The notes under the pieces were generated by a model. It worked only from the letters and a program-made list of their open reading frames with translations. It searched no databases and was not told the DNA's origin. Below are positions 1 to 7,304 of a DNA stretch of 64,000 nucleotides, one piece after another. The DNA is taken from contig NZ_FQUC01000011.1 of the NCBI RefSeq assembly GCF_900128985.1, positions 62,001 to 126,000 on the forward strand, given 5' to 3'. Origin of the DNA: Indolivaga macrotermitis (GTDB lineage Bacteria; Bacteroidota; Bacteroidia; Bacteroidales; Dysgonomonadaceae). Within the stretch, counting starts at the first letter, position 1, and each line of letters begins with the position of its first letter. The position numbers and the translations under genes were made by a program.

Positions 1-734
1 TTAGTCGTACTGGAGGTTCTGTCCGAACCATATCTGCTATTCGACGTACGTCCTCCCGAATTATTATTAGTGTTGCTATTGTTATTATTATTACTACTCG
101 GGCGACTGTTATTATTGTTGCTGTTATTGTTATCGGTCGGCCTGTTATTATTGCTTGGGCGGCTGTTACTATTGTTATTATTGTTGTTGCTGGGTCTGTT
201 ATTGCTGTTATTGCTTGGGCGGCTGTTACTATTGTTATTATTGTTGTTGCTGGGTCTGTTATTGCTGTTATTGCTTGGACGACTATTATTATTGTTATTA
301 TTACTTGGACGGTTATTATTGCCCGGACGGTTGTTATTATTGCCCGGACGGTTGTTATTGTTGCTCGGACGATTATTGCTCGGCCTGTTATTGTTTGGTG
401 TGATAATAATAGGGCGTCCGGCAGGTGGTAATATCATCGGAGGAGCAGGTGCAACATACGGCTGGTCGTCGTACAAATACTCATATCCTGTTAGATAATC
501 ATTCCAGAATTCAACTGCATATACTTCACCATAATTGTTCCGGTACGAAAGCACTTCCTGAGTTCCATTTTGTGTGAAATTAACAGCCAGTACATTGATC
601 GGTCTTCCGAGATAGTATTCTACCTCCATCTTACTCATACCCGACCTTAGCTGTCCCATATTATCAGAAGACTGATAGGTACCGCAGGCGGTTAGTATGA
701 TTGTTATTGTTAATATAAAGATTATTTTTTTCAT
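1..734 (-). CDS. SmpA/OmlA-like lipoprotein with Asn-rich repetitive tail (3' end missing)
   Basis: The reading frame starts at ATG 734 and stays open to the left window edge (244 codons), so the C-terminus is missing. A lipoprotein signal ends in LTAC at residue 17. Residues about 27-75 resemble the SmpA/OmlA/BamE fold: LRSGMSKMEVEYYLGRP is the typical GM-x2-EV-x3-G-x-P motif, followed by a strand-rich stretch. From about residue 105 the protein is almost only Asn, Arg, Pro, Ser and Gly, as blocks of R-P-S/G followed by two to eight Asn, then a Ser/Thr/Arg-rich end. The tail is probably disordered and exposed on the outer membrane. The next gene on the same strand is a shorter relative. Function unknown; the lipoprotein call is firm, the fold assignment is moderate. 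Confidence 0.8.
   Translation of the reverse strand, partial: MKKIIFILTITIILTACGTYQSSDNMGQLRSGMSKMEVEYYLGRPINVLAVNFTQNGTQEVLSYRNNYGEVYAVEFWNDYLTGYEYLYDDQPYVAPAPPMILPPAGRPIIITPNNNRPSNNRPSNNNNRPGNNNNRPGNNNRPSNNNNNNSRPSNNSNNRPSNNNNNNSNSRPSNNSNNRPSNNNNNNSNSRPSNNNRPTDNNNSNNNNSRPSSNNNNNSNTNNNSGGRTSNSRYGSDRTSSTT
148..277. repeat. 60-bp perfect tandem duplication inside the Asn-rich tail
   Basis: Positions 151-210 and 211-270 are identical. The identity also extends a few bases to either side (148-150 and 271-277). The 60-bp unit keeps the reading frame and encodes 20 residues of the Asn/Arg/Pro/Ser tail. Shorter imperfect units lie on both sides (about 75-400). Recombination or slippage between units would change tail length in steps of 20 residues without a frameshift. 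Confidence 0.9.
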
Positions 735-896
735 AATTTTATATGGTTAGTGGCTTTATTTTAATAATTAGAACATGAAAGCATATAAAAGGTTTAATGG
801 ACAACTTTTTATTTTATCCATTATTAATAAATATAAGTATGCTTTGGTAATAAAGTGAAATCAAAAGAATGAGTAGTTAGGGTGAAACCGGTTAGT

Positions 897-1202
897 TTAT
901 TTCTTTCTGGGAATATTATGATGATGGGTTTCCCTTTTGTTATCAGACAATTTATATTCTACGAGTTTATGATTTTCGAATATAAGTTTGTAGAGACCAT
1001 TCTGTGGATCAGTATATTCGACGGTTTCAATCAACTGCCGTCCTTCAATTTGGGCATGTAATACCCTGTCGGGTTTTCCAAAAACTTTTTCGACTTCGCT
1101 ACGCGTCATTCCTAGAGATAACTTGCTGCTATCCAAAGATTTTTTGCTTGCACATGCAGATATAAATATTGTGATAATAGCGATGTATATATATTTACTC
1201 AT
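897..1202 (-). CDS. Small SmpA/OmlA-like lipoprotein
   Basis: A 101-residue protein with a lipoprotein signal (IFISAC, Cys 17). LSLGMTRSEVEKVFGKPDRV at about residues 29-48 fits the SmpA/OmlA/BamE motif GMT-x2-EVE-x3-G-x-P, followed by strands ending YKLIFENHKLVEYK. The tail is His- and basic-rich. It looks like a shortened relative of the Asn-rich lipoprotein downstream on the same strand. In this superfamily such domains often bind outer-membrane assembly partners, but no BAM gene is nearby, so the role is open. Confidence 0.7.
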   Translation of the reverse strand: MSKYIYIAIITIFISACASKKSLDSSKLSLGMTRSEVEKVFGKPDRVLHAQIEGRQLIETVEYTDPQNGLYKLIFENHKLVEYKLSDNKRETHHHNIPRKK

Positions 1203-1356
1203 GTTCTTTTCTGCTTCGGTAATTAACTGTAAATATAGAGTTTTTTTGTTAGCGGGCAGATGGTATTGCCGGAAGAAGTGATTATATAAAGTTATTAATG
1301 ATATAATCGGAAAGGTCTCAGTCTATTTTTTATCTATATAGAAAAAAGAGTTGGTT

Positions 1357-1641
1357 ATGATACAATTATTTGCTGTAATTCTGATAATTAATATAGTTGG
1401 TATATTTCTCGGCTGGCTGCTTACCGAGAATGATTGTTGGTCGCTGGCAAAGCTATCCCGCTTATTCGACCGGAAACCATTTAACTGCCGCCCTTGTCTG
1501 ACCTTTCATTTACTCTGGATAATGTATGGTTGCTTTTCGTTGATCATGCAATCATGGTCATTATGGTTGGTGGGGCTTGTACTGGCATTTATTGTTTTTG
1601 GTGGATTATATACAGAAAGCAAGTCGAAAATAGATGAATAA
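1357..1641 (+). CDS. Small membrane protein of unknown function
   Basis: I place the start at ATG 1357, preceded by a purine-rich aaaaaagag, rather than at an in-frame TTG six bases upstream. The product has 94 residues and two or three hydrophobic segments (about 3-22, 48-64 and 66-86). Between them is a short basic loop with a CRPC motif (NCRPCLTFHLLW). It is followed after 28 bases by a small Cys-containing gene on the same strand, and the two may form a unit. I do not recognise the family. The size, topology and lack of housekeeping context would suit a relic of a mobile element. Confidence 0.55.
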   Translation: MIQLFAVILIINIVGIFLGWLLTENDCWSLAKLSRLFDRKPFNCRPCLTFHLLWIMYGCFSLIMQSWSLWLVGLVLAFIVFGGLYTESKSKIDE

Positions 1642-1669
1642 AAATTACTAATAAAAATAAAGAAAGAAA

Positions 1670-1909
1670 ATGGAACAAAAAGAGAAGGTGAAAACCCTTA
1701 TAGATGATGTGGATTTGACTCACAAGTATAGCATGAGCCGCATTTACGGATTGTATAACGATGTTTTCGGAACGACCGAAACTCCGCAATCGTGTGCCAG
1801 CTGCCTTATCCGTAAAGTAAATCAATTGCGGGCATGGTTATCTGAACAAAAGGAAGATAGTGACTGTAAGCAGGTGGTAAAGAAGCGAAGTAAAGCATCA
1901 AAAAGCTAA
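1670..1909 (+). CDS. Small hypothetical protein with CASC motif
   Basis: A 79-residue soluble protein starting at ATG 1670 after an aaagaaag ribosome-binding site. The central part TPQSCASCLIRKVNQLRAWL has a CxxC pair followed by an amphipathic helix. The C-terminus is Lys/Ser-rich and could bind nucleic acid. It lies 28 bases after the small membrane protein and is closed by a strong terminator. Family not recognised; the reading frame is supported by the upstream site, codon use and the terminator just after the stop. Confidence 0.55.
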   Translation: MEQKEKVKTLIDDVDLTHKYSMSRIYGLYNDVFGTTETPQSCASCLIRKVNQLRAWLSEQKEDSDCKQVVKKRSKASKS

Positions 1910-1923
1910 GTCAGGCAAAAAAC

Positions 1924-1956
1924 AAAGCGACGGGAAAAATGATATCCTGTCGCTTT
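1924..1956. terminator. Rho-independent terminator
   Basis: A 12-bp stem (AAAGCGACGGGA with TCCTGTCGCTTT, one G-T pair) is followed by a T run. It lies between the 79-aa gene (+) and the LprI-like gene (-), so it can serve both convergent units. Confidence 0.8.
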
Positions 1957-1980
1957 TTATATTATTATTCAGTAATCTGT

Positions 1981-2439
1981 TTATTCTTCAATGCTGAAGA
2001 CCAGATATCGGTAAATTTCGATCAAGCGGTCTTTAGTCAGGTCAGCTGCTGTACCCGATGCTATAGGTCCCCATATAGTGCCGCCTCCAGTGTACCGGTC
2101 TGATGAGATTAAGCGTATAAGTTGTTTTTCGCTGTCGCGGTATTGTGCCCAGTTATTTTGAGAATCGATGAGGATTGCACGGTCTTCTTCTTTGAGCTTA
2201 TTCAATAGCATCTGATAGTACTTATTGAGCAATTTGTCGTAACCTTGTTCTGTAAAAACTGAGGCTTTTACCATCCCGGCAGTCGAATAATCTTTATTGA
2301 GCATATCTGTAACCTGTTGCTCTATTATCATTGTATCCTGCCGGAACTCAATACTGATAGGATCTTGTAATTCTATATCTTGTGCCGACATATTTACTGT
2401 GAGAAAAAAGAAGAGAAGGATATATATTGTTTTACGCAT
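1981..2439 (-). CDS. LprI-like (DUF1311) secreted protein
   Basis: A 152-residue protein with a signal peptide ending near NMSAQ (residue 20). The C-terminal half has the LprI/DUF1311 pattern: helices with LKEEDRAILIDSQNNWAQYR, then EKQLIRLIS, a Gly-rich turn (GGGTIWGP) and a final helix TAADLTKDRLIEIYRYL. The family's usual Cys residues are absent here. LprI-type proteins are periplasmic and in some species inhibit host or competitor lysozyme; that role is not shown for this branch. It is single-gene and convergent with the small genes to its left. Confidence 0.7.
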   Translation of the reverse strand: MRKTIYILLFFFLTVNMSAQDIELQDPISIEFRQDTMIIEQQVTDMLNKDYSTAGMVKASVFTEQGYDKLLNKYYQMLLNKLKEEDRAILIDSQNNWAQYRDSEKQLIRLISSDRYTGGGTIWGPIASGTAADLTKDRLIEIYRYLVFSIEE

Positions 2440-2591
2440 ATCTGATATAACTTACATATTTTCAGAGCCGGTATCTTCCGGAAGAGAGCCCGTATAATTA
2501 AGTATCTGCCAAAGGTAGGTAAATTATAGCTCGATTTTATCTATTTTTGCTCTGTTTTGTAATTTACGCAAAAAGTATTTGAAATAGTTTT

Positions 2592-3578
2592 ATGAGTAAC
2601 AATAAAGGATTGAATAAGATATTCTCTTTTTTCGGTAAGAAGAATGAAGAACAAGAAGAATTAGAAGTACAGCCGGTTTATATATCGGAGTTAACCAAAG
2701 CTGTACAGGAGGCCATGTGGATGTCGACCGAAGAGGAGCAAAAACAAGCGTTCAGGTTATTAGCGGATAAGTTAGAAGATGACCTATCTGATATAGATAA
2801 CCTGTCTCAGATTGAGCAGGCTGACTATTTTCAGAACGGAGGCTTTGTATTCGCTATGCTTGGAGATAACGAAAAAGCAATTGAATATTATAGCAGAACC
2901 ATAGATATAAGCGGAGACAGTGCTTACGCTTATTTAGGACGCGCAAGCGCTTATCGGAATTTAGAAGAATTTCAGAAAGCTGTGATAGACTATAAACGGG
3001 CTATCGTGATGGAACCGGACAATGCTGACCTGTATTGTCACTTGGGTGCTACTTACCTGCGTATGGGTGTCTTGGACGAGGCTATTGCAAACTACGATAA
3101 AGCTATTGAGATAAATCCTTACAGTGCAGTTAATATTGCAGGAAGGGCGGCTGCCTATCTTGCTAACGGGGAACCGGAGAAAGCATTATCTGACTATGAC
3201 GAAGCTATAGACTTGGAACCGTTCGATCCGGAATTGTTTTATGGTCGTGCTAATGTACATTTCCTTAATAAAGATTATGCTAAGGTTATAGCAGATTGTG
3301 ATGAAGCTATAGAAATAAATCCGTCTGAAGGTAAATACTATTATATACGGGCAAATGCTTTACTGGAATCGGGTAATATCGAAGAAGCCATCGATTCGTA
3401 TACTATTGCTATAGAGCATGAGCCACAAGCTTCGCTGTTCTACTATGGAAGAGGGCAGGCTTATGTTGCAAAAGGAGAGAAGGATAAAGCTTTAGCCGAT
3501 CTTGAAAAATGTAAAACCTTGGATGAGACTAATCGCCAGCAGGTTGAGGAAATTATAAATAAGATGAATATGAACTAA
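2592..3578 (+). CDS. Tetratricopeptide repeat protein
   Basis: A 328-residue soluble protein with no signal peptide. After an acidic N-terminus (about 1-85) there are about seven consecutive TPR units with the canonical pattern, e.g. AYAYLGRASAYRNLEEFQKA and ADLYCHLGATYLRMGVLDEA. TPR arrays act as protein-protein scaffolds. A TATTTTTG sequence at 2542-2549 fits the Bacteroidetes -7 element about 43 bases before the start. No partner is suggested by the neighbours. Confidence 0.85.
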   Translation: MSNNKGLNKIFSFFGKKNEEQEELEVQPVYISELTKAVQEAMWMSTEEEQKQAFRLLADKLEDDLSDIDNLSQIEQADYFQNGGFVFAMLGDNEKAIEYYSRTIDISGDSAYAYLGRASAYRNLEEFQKAVIDYKRAIVMEPDNADLYCHLGATYLRMGVLDEAIANYDKAIEINPYSAVNIAGRAAAYLANGEPEKALSDYDEAIDLEPFDPELFYGRANVHFLNKDYAKVIADCDEAIEINPSEGKYYYIRANALLESGNIEEAIDSYTIAIEHEPQASLFYYGRGQAYVAKGEKDKALADLEKCKTLDETNRQQVEEIINKMNMN

Positions 3579-3592
3579 ATACACTGCCGGAT

Positions 3593-3934
3593 TTATAAAT
3601 CTTGCTTCCTCTTTTCACGGGAGATCAAGGCCTTTCTGGGTTTTAATATTCCTAAGAGGTGCCTGAAAGTTAGCATTGGTGCATAAAATATCATACGGGG
3701 CCCTGAAAACTTCATTACTCCCTGTATTCGTGCTCGCATGTCGGGATGGTAGCAGTGAATTGGACAACTCTGGCATAGAGGCTTATTTTCTCCGAAGTGG
3801 CATCTGTCAAGCCTTTGATAAGCATATAGACGGAGATTTGAACAGTCCGGACATAACGAATTGTGCGTATGATGTTTTTTCTTACAATATATTTCTATCA
3901 TCTTACTCACAGTCCTTTTATCTCCTTCATTCAT
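3593..3934 (-). CDS. YgbA-type Cys-rich protein (nitrous oxide-stimulated promoter family)
   Basis: A 113-residue protein with the Cys pattern of the YgbA family: C17, C28-x2-C31, C45, C54-x2-C57 and C61, within LCPDCSNLRLYAYQRLDRC and LCQSCPIHCYHPDMRARI. The conserved MKFSGPRMIFYAPMLTFRHL follows. In enterobacteria ygbA is induced by NO-type stress through NsrR and is linked to recovery from nitrosative stress. The Cys cluster may bind a metal. It is monocistronic and convergent with the TPR gene. Family assignment is confident; physiology here is inferred. Confidence 0.85.
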   Translation of the reverse strand: MNEGDKRTVSKMIEIYCKKKHHTHNSLCPDCSNLRLYAYQRLDRCHFGENKPLCQSCPIHCYHPDMRARIQGVMKFSGPRMIFYAPMLTFRHLLGILKPRKALISREKRKQDL

Positions 3935-4013
3935 AATTATTGAATATTTTTATAGCCTTTGGCGATTTACTAAAATACAAAAATAAGAAATCTCTTAGAC
4001 TGGTGAAGAAGGA

Positions 4014-4044
4014 AAAGAGGCTTTGAATCACTCAAAACCTCTTT
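4014..4044. terminator. Inverted repeat, possible terminator
   Basis: Arms of 13 bases (AAAGAGGCTTTGA with TCAAAACCTCTTT, one mismatch) enclose a five-base loop in the 235-bp gap between the YgbA and DUF4890-like genes. There is no long T run, so termination is only likely. Nothing else was seen in this gap. Confidence 0.5.
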
Positions 4045-4169
4045 GAATTGAATTGCACCATGCTTCTGTAACTAATCATCTTAAACCGAGTATCTTATTA
4101 GGTGCAATAGATATTATAGGAAATAATGCTCGGATCTCAAAAATAAGAATATTGAATTTGAGTGAGTTG

Positions 4170-4820
4170 TTATTTTGTCTCTTTCTCATTAGGAGCCTGT
4201 TGTGGAGAACGTTTACCTCCTTTACCTCTGCTTGAGAAATGTTTTTTATCCATTGATTGTTTCTTGCTCGCGTCCAGCATTAACTGCTGTTCGGGTGTCA
4301 ATACCGATTTTATATCATCGAATTTCGATTTGTTCAAGGCATCTTGTTTTGTTCTATAGTCTTTATTGATGGCCTGTATTTTTTCTTGTTGTTCAGCGCT
4401 CAGGTTTAATTTCTGCATCGGATTGCGTTGCTTTTGAGACATTCTTCTTTGATTTCTCTGCTTAGATGCTCTGTCGTTTCTATCGTTCCGTTGCATTCTT
4501 TTTTCTTTCAGCTCTTTCATCTTACTTTGCTGTTCGGGAGTAAGCAGAGCCTGTAATTCTGTCTGGCGGTTCTTTGCCAGTTCGCGGCGTTGTTCCGATC
4601 TTTTTTCTTTGGTCAGAGAGCTGTCGTTACGTAAAGCTTCTGCTTTTGCTCTGAAATCTTTATTTACAGATTCTACTTTTGCTTTTTGCTCTTCAGTGAG
4701 GTTAAGCTCTTTCATCGGCACTCTATTGAAGTCAGGATTCATTCTACCTTTTCTTGGACCTGCAAATGCTCCGAATGATACTGTGGCAAATAATGTTAAT
4801 GCTATAAATATTTTTTTCAT
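4170..4820 (-). CDS. Spy/CpxP-like periplasmic protein (DUF4890 type)
   Basis: A 216-residue protein with a clear signal peptide ending at AFA (residue 20). It contains two LTxEQ-type helical units: KELNLTEEQKAKVESVNKDF to LTPEQQSKMKELKEK, and MQKLNLSAEQQEKIQAINKDY to LTPEQQLMLDA. A strongly basic linker (about 107-135) separates them and the tail is basic. This is the layout of Spy/CpxP-like envelope-stress chaperones and of the Bacteroidetes DUF4890 group. It is probably periplasmic and may buffer unfolded proteins. No stress regulator lies beside it. Confidence 0.75.
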   Translation of the reverse strand: MKKIFIALTLFATVSFGAFAGPRKGRMNPDFNRVPMKELNLTEEQKAKVESVNKDFRAKAEALRNDSSLTKEKRSEQRRELAKNRQTELQALLTPEQQSKMKELKEKRMQRNDRNDRASKQRNQRRMSQKQRNPMQKLNLSAEQQEKIQAINKDYRTKQDALNKSKFDDIKSVLTPEQQLMLDASKKQSMDKKHFSSRGKGGKRSPQQAPNEKETK

Positions 4821-5035
4821 AATTTCTCGTTTTTATTATTCATATATTGTTTATAGTTCTTTAGACTAGGGTGGAAGTTATAGGTTTAATCTTTTTACAC
4901 TCTTTAATATTTCCGAAGTCTGCTTGTTTTTCGCTGGATCGCTTTTGTTTAGATGTAAATTCATTATAAATCACAGAATAAATTCGTAATTATTTTAACA
5001 TTATTGGTGCCTAAAAAGTGGAGTTTTTATATTTT

Positions 5036-5081
5036 GTCTAAAAAAATAGACGAAAATATTTTGTTGTCTAAAAAAATAGAC
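5036..5081. promoter_or_regulatory. Two identical BlaI-type operators
   Basis: The 16-bp dyad GTCTAAAAAAATAGAC occurs at 5036-5051 and again at 5066-5081, exactly 30 bp apart (about three helical turns). The downstream copy lies between a TTTG -33 element and a TATGTTTG -7 element of the blaI-like gene. The arrangement fits cooperative binding of BlaI/MecI dimers and autorepression. Confidence 0.75.
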
Positions 5082-5090
5082 ATATGTTTG
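5060..5090 (+). promoter_or_regulatory. Promoter of the BlaI/M56 operon
   Basis: TTTG at 5060-5063, 19 bp spacer, then TATGTTTG at 5083-5090, matching the Bacteroidetes TTTG/TAnnTTTG consensus. The predicted start site is near 5097, about 28 bases before the ATG. The spacer contains the second operator. Confidence 0.7.
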
Positions 5091-5124
5091 CTGAGAGAAA
5101 TAATTACAGTCAAAATATAAGGCA

Positions 5125-5517
5125 ATGCAGTTAACAAAAGCAGAAGAACAGGTGATGCATATCTTGTGGACTTTAGGCGAAGGTACAGTACAAGATATAC
5201 TAAAAGAGTTTGAAGGAGAAAGCAAACCTGCCCGTACAACTATTGCTACGGTTTTAAATATTCTGGAATCGAAAGAATTTGTGAAACATCATACATCCGG
5301 CAGAATCAACATATATTCGCCTGTAGTAACCAAAGAATCTTATTCTAAGGGGCAATTGTTTGGTTTTATAAAGAATTATTTCAACGGGTCATTCTCTGCA
5401 TTGGCATCGTTTTTTGCAAAGGAGGCAAATCTATCGGTTGAAGAAATGGATGCTTTGCTGGAAGAAGCACGCCAGACATTGACAGACGAAGAAAAGGAAA
5501 AACTTAATAAAAAGTGA
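5125..5517 (+). CDS. BlaI/MecI-family transcriptional repressor
   Basis: A 130-residue winged-helix protein. MQLTKAEEQVMHILWTLGEG is the typical BlaI start, followed by the recognition region ARTTIATVLNILESKEFVKH and a wing (TSGRINIYSPVVTKE). The C-terminal helices (about 85-130) form the dimerisation region. In this family the dimer represses its own operon until the partner M56 protease triggers its cleavage. The partner gene follows after six bases, and two identical dyads lie upstream. No beta-lactamase gene is present, so the controlled response is probably envelope-related. Confidence 0.9.
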   Translation: MQLTKAEEQVMHILWTLGEGTVQDILKEFEGESKPARTTIATVLNILESKEFVKHHTSGRINIYSPVVTKESYSKGQLFGFIKNYFNGSFSALASFFAKEANLSVEEMDALLEEARQTLTDEEKEKLNKK

Positions 5518-5523
5518 TCTTCT

Positions 5524-6675
5524 ATGAAAGACTTTCTTATACATATAATTTATTCGGGTATATGCCTCAGCCTTTTTTGGATGGTATACCGGTTTTTGTT
5601 AAGTAATATAACTTTTTATGCATTCAACCGGCTGTACCTCGTTATAGGTTTGGTCTTATCGTTTGTCCTGCCTTGTTTTGTCATTACTTATGACGTGGTA
5701 TTAAGCGCTAATATTGTATCACAGCCTGATACAGGATCAGGCTCTCCGGCCGGAAATCCGTTTTCTTATTGGTTGATAGCCGGAATTATTTATATCGCCG
5801 GAATTGTGGTATTATTCTTACGAAATCTGAGATCGTATTATTATCTCATTAATTTACTGGGTAAAGGTGAGCGGCTTATGTCCGGTAAATATAAAGTAAT
5901 AGAAGAAGAGTCTGTAAACTCACCATTTACAGTGTTCAACTGTATTGTGTTGAATACAAGCAGGCTGTCGGGAATAGAGAAAGAGCTTATTCTGAAACAC
6001 GAAATAGTACATATCGACAAAAAGCATTGGATAGATCTTGTTTGCAGCGAATGCGCATTATTGTTGCAATGGTTCAATCCGGTTGTTTGGTTATATGTAT
6101 CATCTATAAAAGAGAATCACGAATTTCAGGCGGATAATGCTGTCATAGCACAAGGAGTCTCTCCTGCGTTGTATCGTGCAGTATTGGTTAACCAGAGATT
6201 ACAGGGCCCGGTGTTTTCTTTTGCCAATTCATTCAGTTTATTAAACAAATCTAATCGTTTAGCTATGATTAAAAAAGAAAAAAGTGCATTATGGAAACGG
6301 TCGGCTGTGTTGACTGTACTTCCTTTATTGGGATTATTCTTCTGGGTATCTGCCACACCGCGTTATGTATATGACGCTAATACAGACGAAGTAGTATCTG
6401 TTGCTGATTCGACCGAAAAAGTTCCACAGTTTAGAATCTCGCCTGTTGAAGATAAAAACAAATCAGGAAATAAGGATTCGGAAGGGAAAGAGCAATCGGG
6501 ACAGAATCAGCCATTAGTGATTGTTGATGGAAAGGTGGTTAGTTATAGTGAAATGAATAATATTCTGCCTGATACTATTGATAGAATTGAAGTTCTGAAA
6601 GACGAATCGTCGGTCGCAGTCTATGGAGATAGAGGCAAGAATGGAGTAATTATTATCACTCTGAAGAAAAAGTAA
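5524..6675 (+). CDS. BlaR1-like M56 metallopeptidase with TonB-plug-like C-terminus
   Basis: A 383-residue membrane protein. Hydrophobic segments near 5-25, 35-58, 80-100 and 258-278 anchor it. The zinc-protease motif HEIVHIDKKHW carries H159, E160 and H163, followed by NHEFQAD about 40 residues later. After the last membrane segment, instead of a penicillin-binding sensor, there is a hydrophilic linker and a ~50-residue end (IVDGKVVSYSEM to VYGDRGKNGVIIITLKKK). This end closely resembles the plug region of SusC/TonB receptors, including the one in this window. It is probably the antirepressor for the BlaI-like protein. What its periplasmic end senses is unknown. Confidence 0.85.
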   Translation: MKDFLIHIIYSGICLSLFWMVYRFLLSNITFYAFNRLYLVIGLVLSFVLPCFVITYDVVLSANIVSQPDTGSGSPAGNPFSYWLIAGIIYIAGIVVLFLRNLRSYYYLINLLGKGERLMSGKYKVIEEESVNSPFTVFNCIVLNTSRLSGIEKELILKHEIVHIDKKHWIDLVCSECALLLQWFNPVVWLYVSSIKENHEFQADNAVIAQGVSPALYRAVLVNQRLQGPVFSFANSFSLLNKSNRLAMIKKEKSALWKRSAVLTVLPLLGLFFWVSATPRYVYDANTDEVVSVADSTEKVPQFRISPVEDKNKSGNKDSEGKEQSGQNQPLVIVDGKVVSYSEMNNILPDTIDRIEVLKDESSVAVYGDRGKNGVIIITLKKK

Positions 6676-6696
6676 TTGAAAACATCATTTGTTCAG

Positions 6697-6729
6697 AAAA
6701 GACCGGAAAAATTTCTCCGGTCTTTTTTT
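6697..6729 (+). terminator. Rho-independent terminator of the BlaI/M56 operon
   Basis: A perfect 11-bp stem (AAAAGACCGGA with TCCGGTCTTTT), an eight-base loop and a T run, starting 22 bases after the M56 stop codon. Confidence 0.9.
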
Positions 6730-6756
6730 ATCTATATAGAAAGTATAATTAACAAA

Positions 6757-7278
6757 ATGAATAACTATAAGAAAATGACTATACCGAAAGGAACCCAGTT
6801 ATGGAAAATAAAAAGTAAGTATGAGGCAAATGTTATTCTTGCTTCACCCCAATTATTAATAGAGGCGGCATACGAATATTTTGCGTGGTGTGATAAACAT
6901 CCTTTATCGAAACCTGAAGCAGTGAAGTCAGGGCAGGAGTGTGGGCGTATTATTGATGTGCCACTTCGCAGACCTTACTCATTGAAAGGCTTTTGCTTAT
7001 ACATCGGATGTAGCAGTTGTTATCTGAAAGAGTTTAAGAAGAAAGGAGATAGTAATATATTGGAAATAATTGCCCGTATAGAGGATATAATCCATACTCA
7101 ATTACTGGAGGGGGCTGTTTCCGGGATATTTAATACAAGCATTGTATCCCGGCTATTAGGCGAAATAGAGGATGAAGGATCGCTAACGGATCGCAATAAT
7201 ACAGTTTTCCACATAGAGGTGATAGATCCTCAGGCTAAAGAACAATTATTGCTGCTTAAGGAACGCTTGTCTGCATAA
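6757..7278 (+). CDS. GP3_package-type DNA-packaging protein (terminase small subunit-like)
   Basis: I start the gene at ATG 6757; an in-frame TTG at 6676 lies before the terminator and is unlikely. The 173-residue product resembles the DNA-packaging protein Gp3 family: RRPYSLKGFCLYIGCSSCYL (HTH-like), then IARIEDIIHTQLLEGAVSGI, FNTSIVSRLLGEIED and a C-terminal FHIEVIDPQAKEQLLLLKE. In phages this family recognises DNA for packaging. No large terminase, portal or capsid gene is nearby, so this is an orphan, either a prophage relic or a domesticated DNA-binding protein. Confidence 0.75.
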   Translation: MNNYKKMTIPKGTQLWKIKSKYEANVILASPQLLIEAAYEYFAWCDKHPLSKPEAVKSGQECGRIIDVPLRRPYSLKGFCLYIGCSSCYLKEFKKKGDSNILEIIARIEDIIHTQLLEGAVSGIFNTSIVSRLLGEIEDEGSLTDRNNTVFHIEVIDPQAKEQLLLLKERLSA

Positions 7279-7304
7279 GAGTACTTTTATAATAAGCACT
7301 CCAT

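Noticed and set aside
148-277. CRISPR-like array in the repetitive left end
   Set aside because: The units are directly adjacent, in frame and coding; there are no unique spacers and no cas genes.
70-498. Leu-rich frames on the plus strand (70-498, 155-403)
   Set aside because: They are antisense shadows of the Asn-rich lipoprotein tail; the real gene with signal peptide and SmpA-like motif is on the minus strand.
6676-6756. N-terminal extension of the GP3-like gene from a TTG codon
   Set aside because: It would start before a perfect terminator hairpin; ATG 6757 lies after it.
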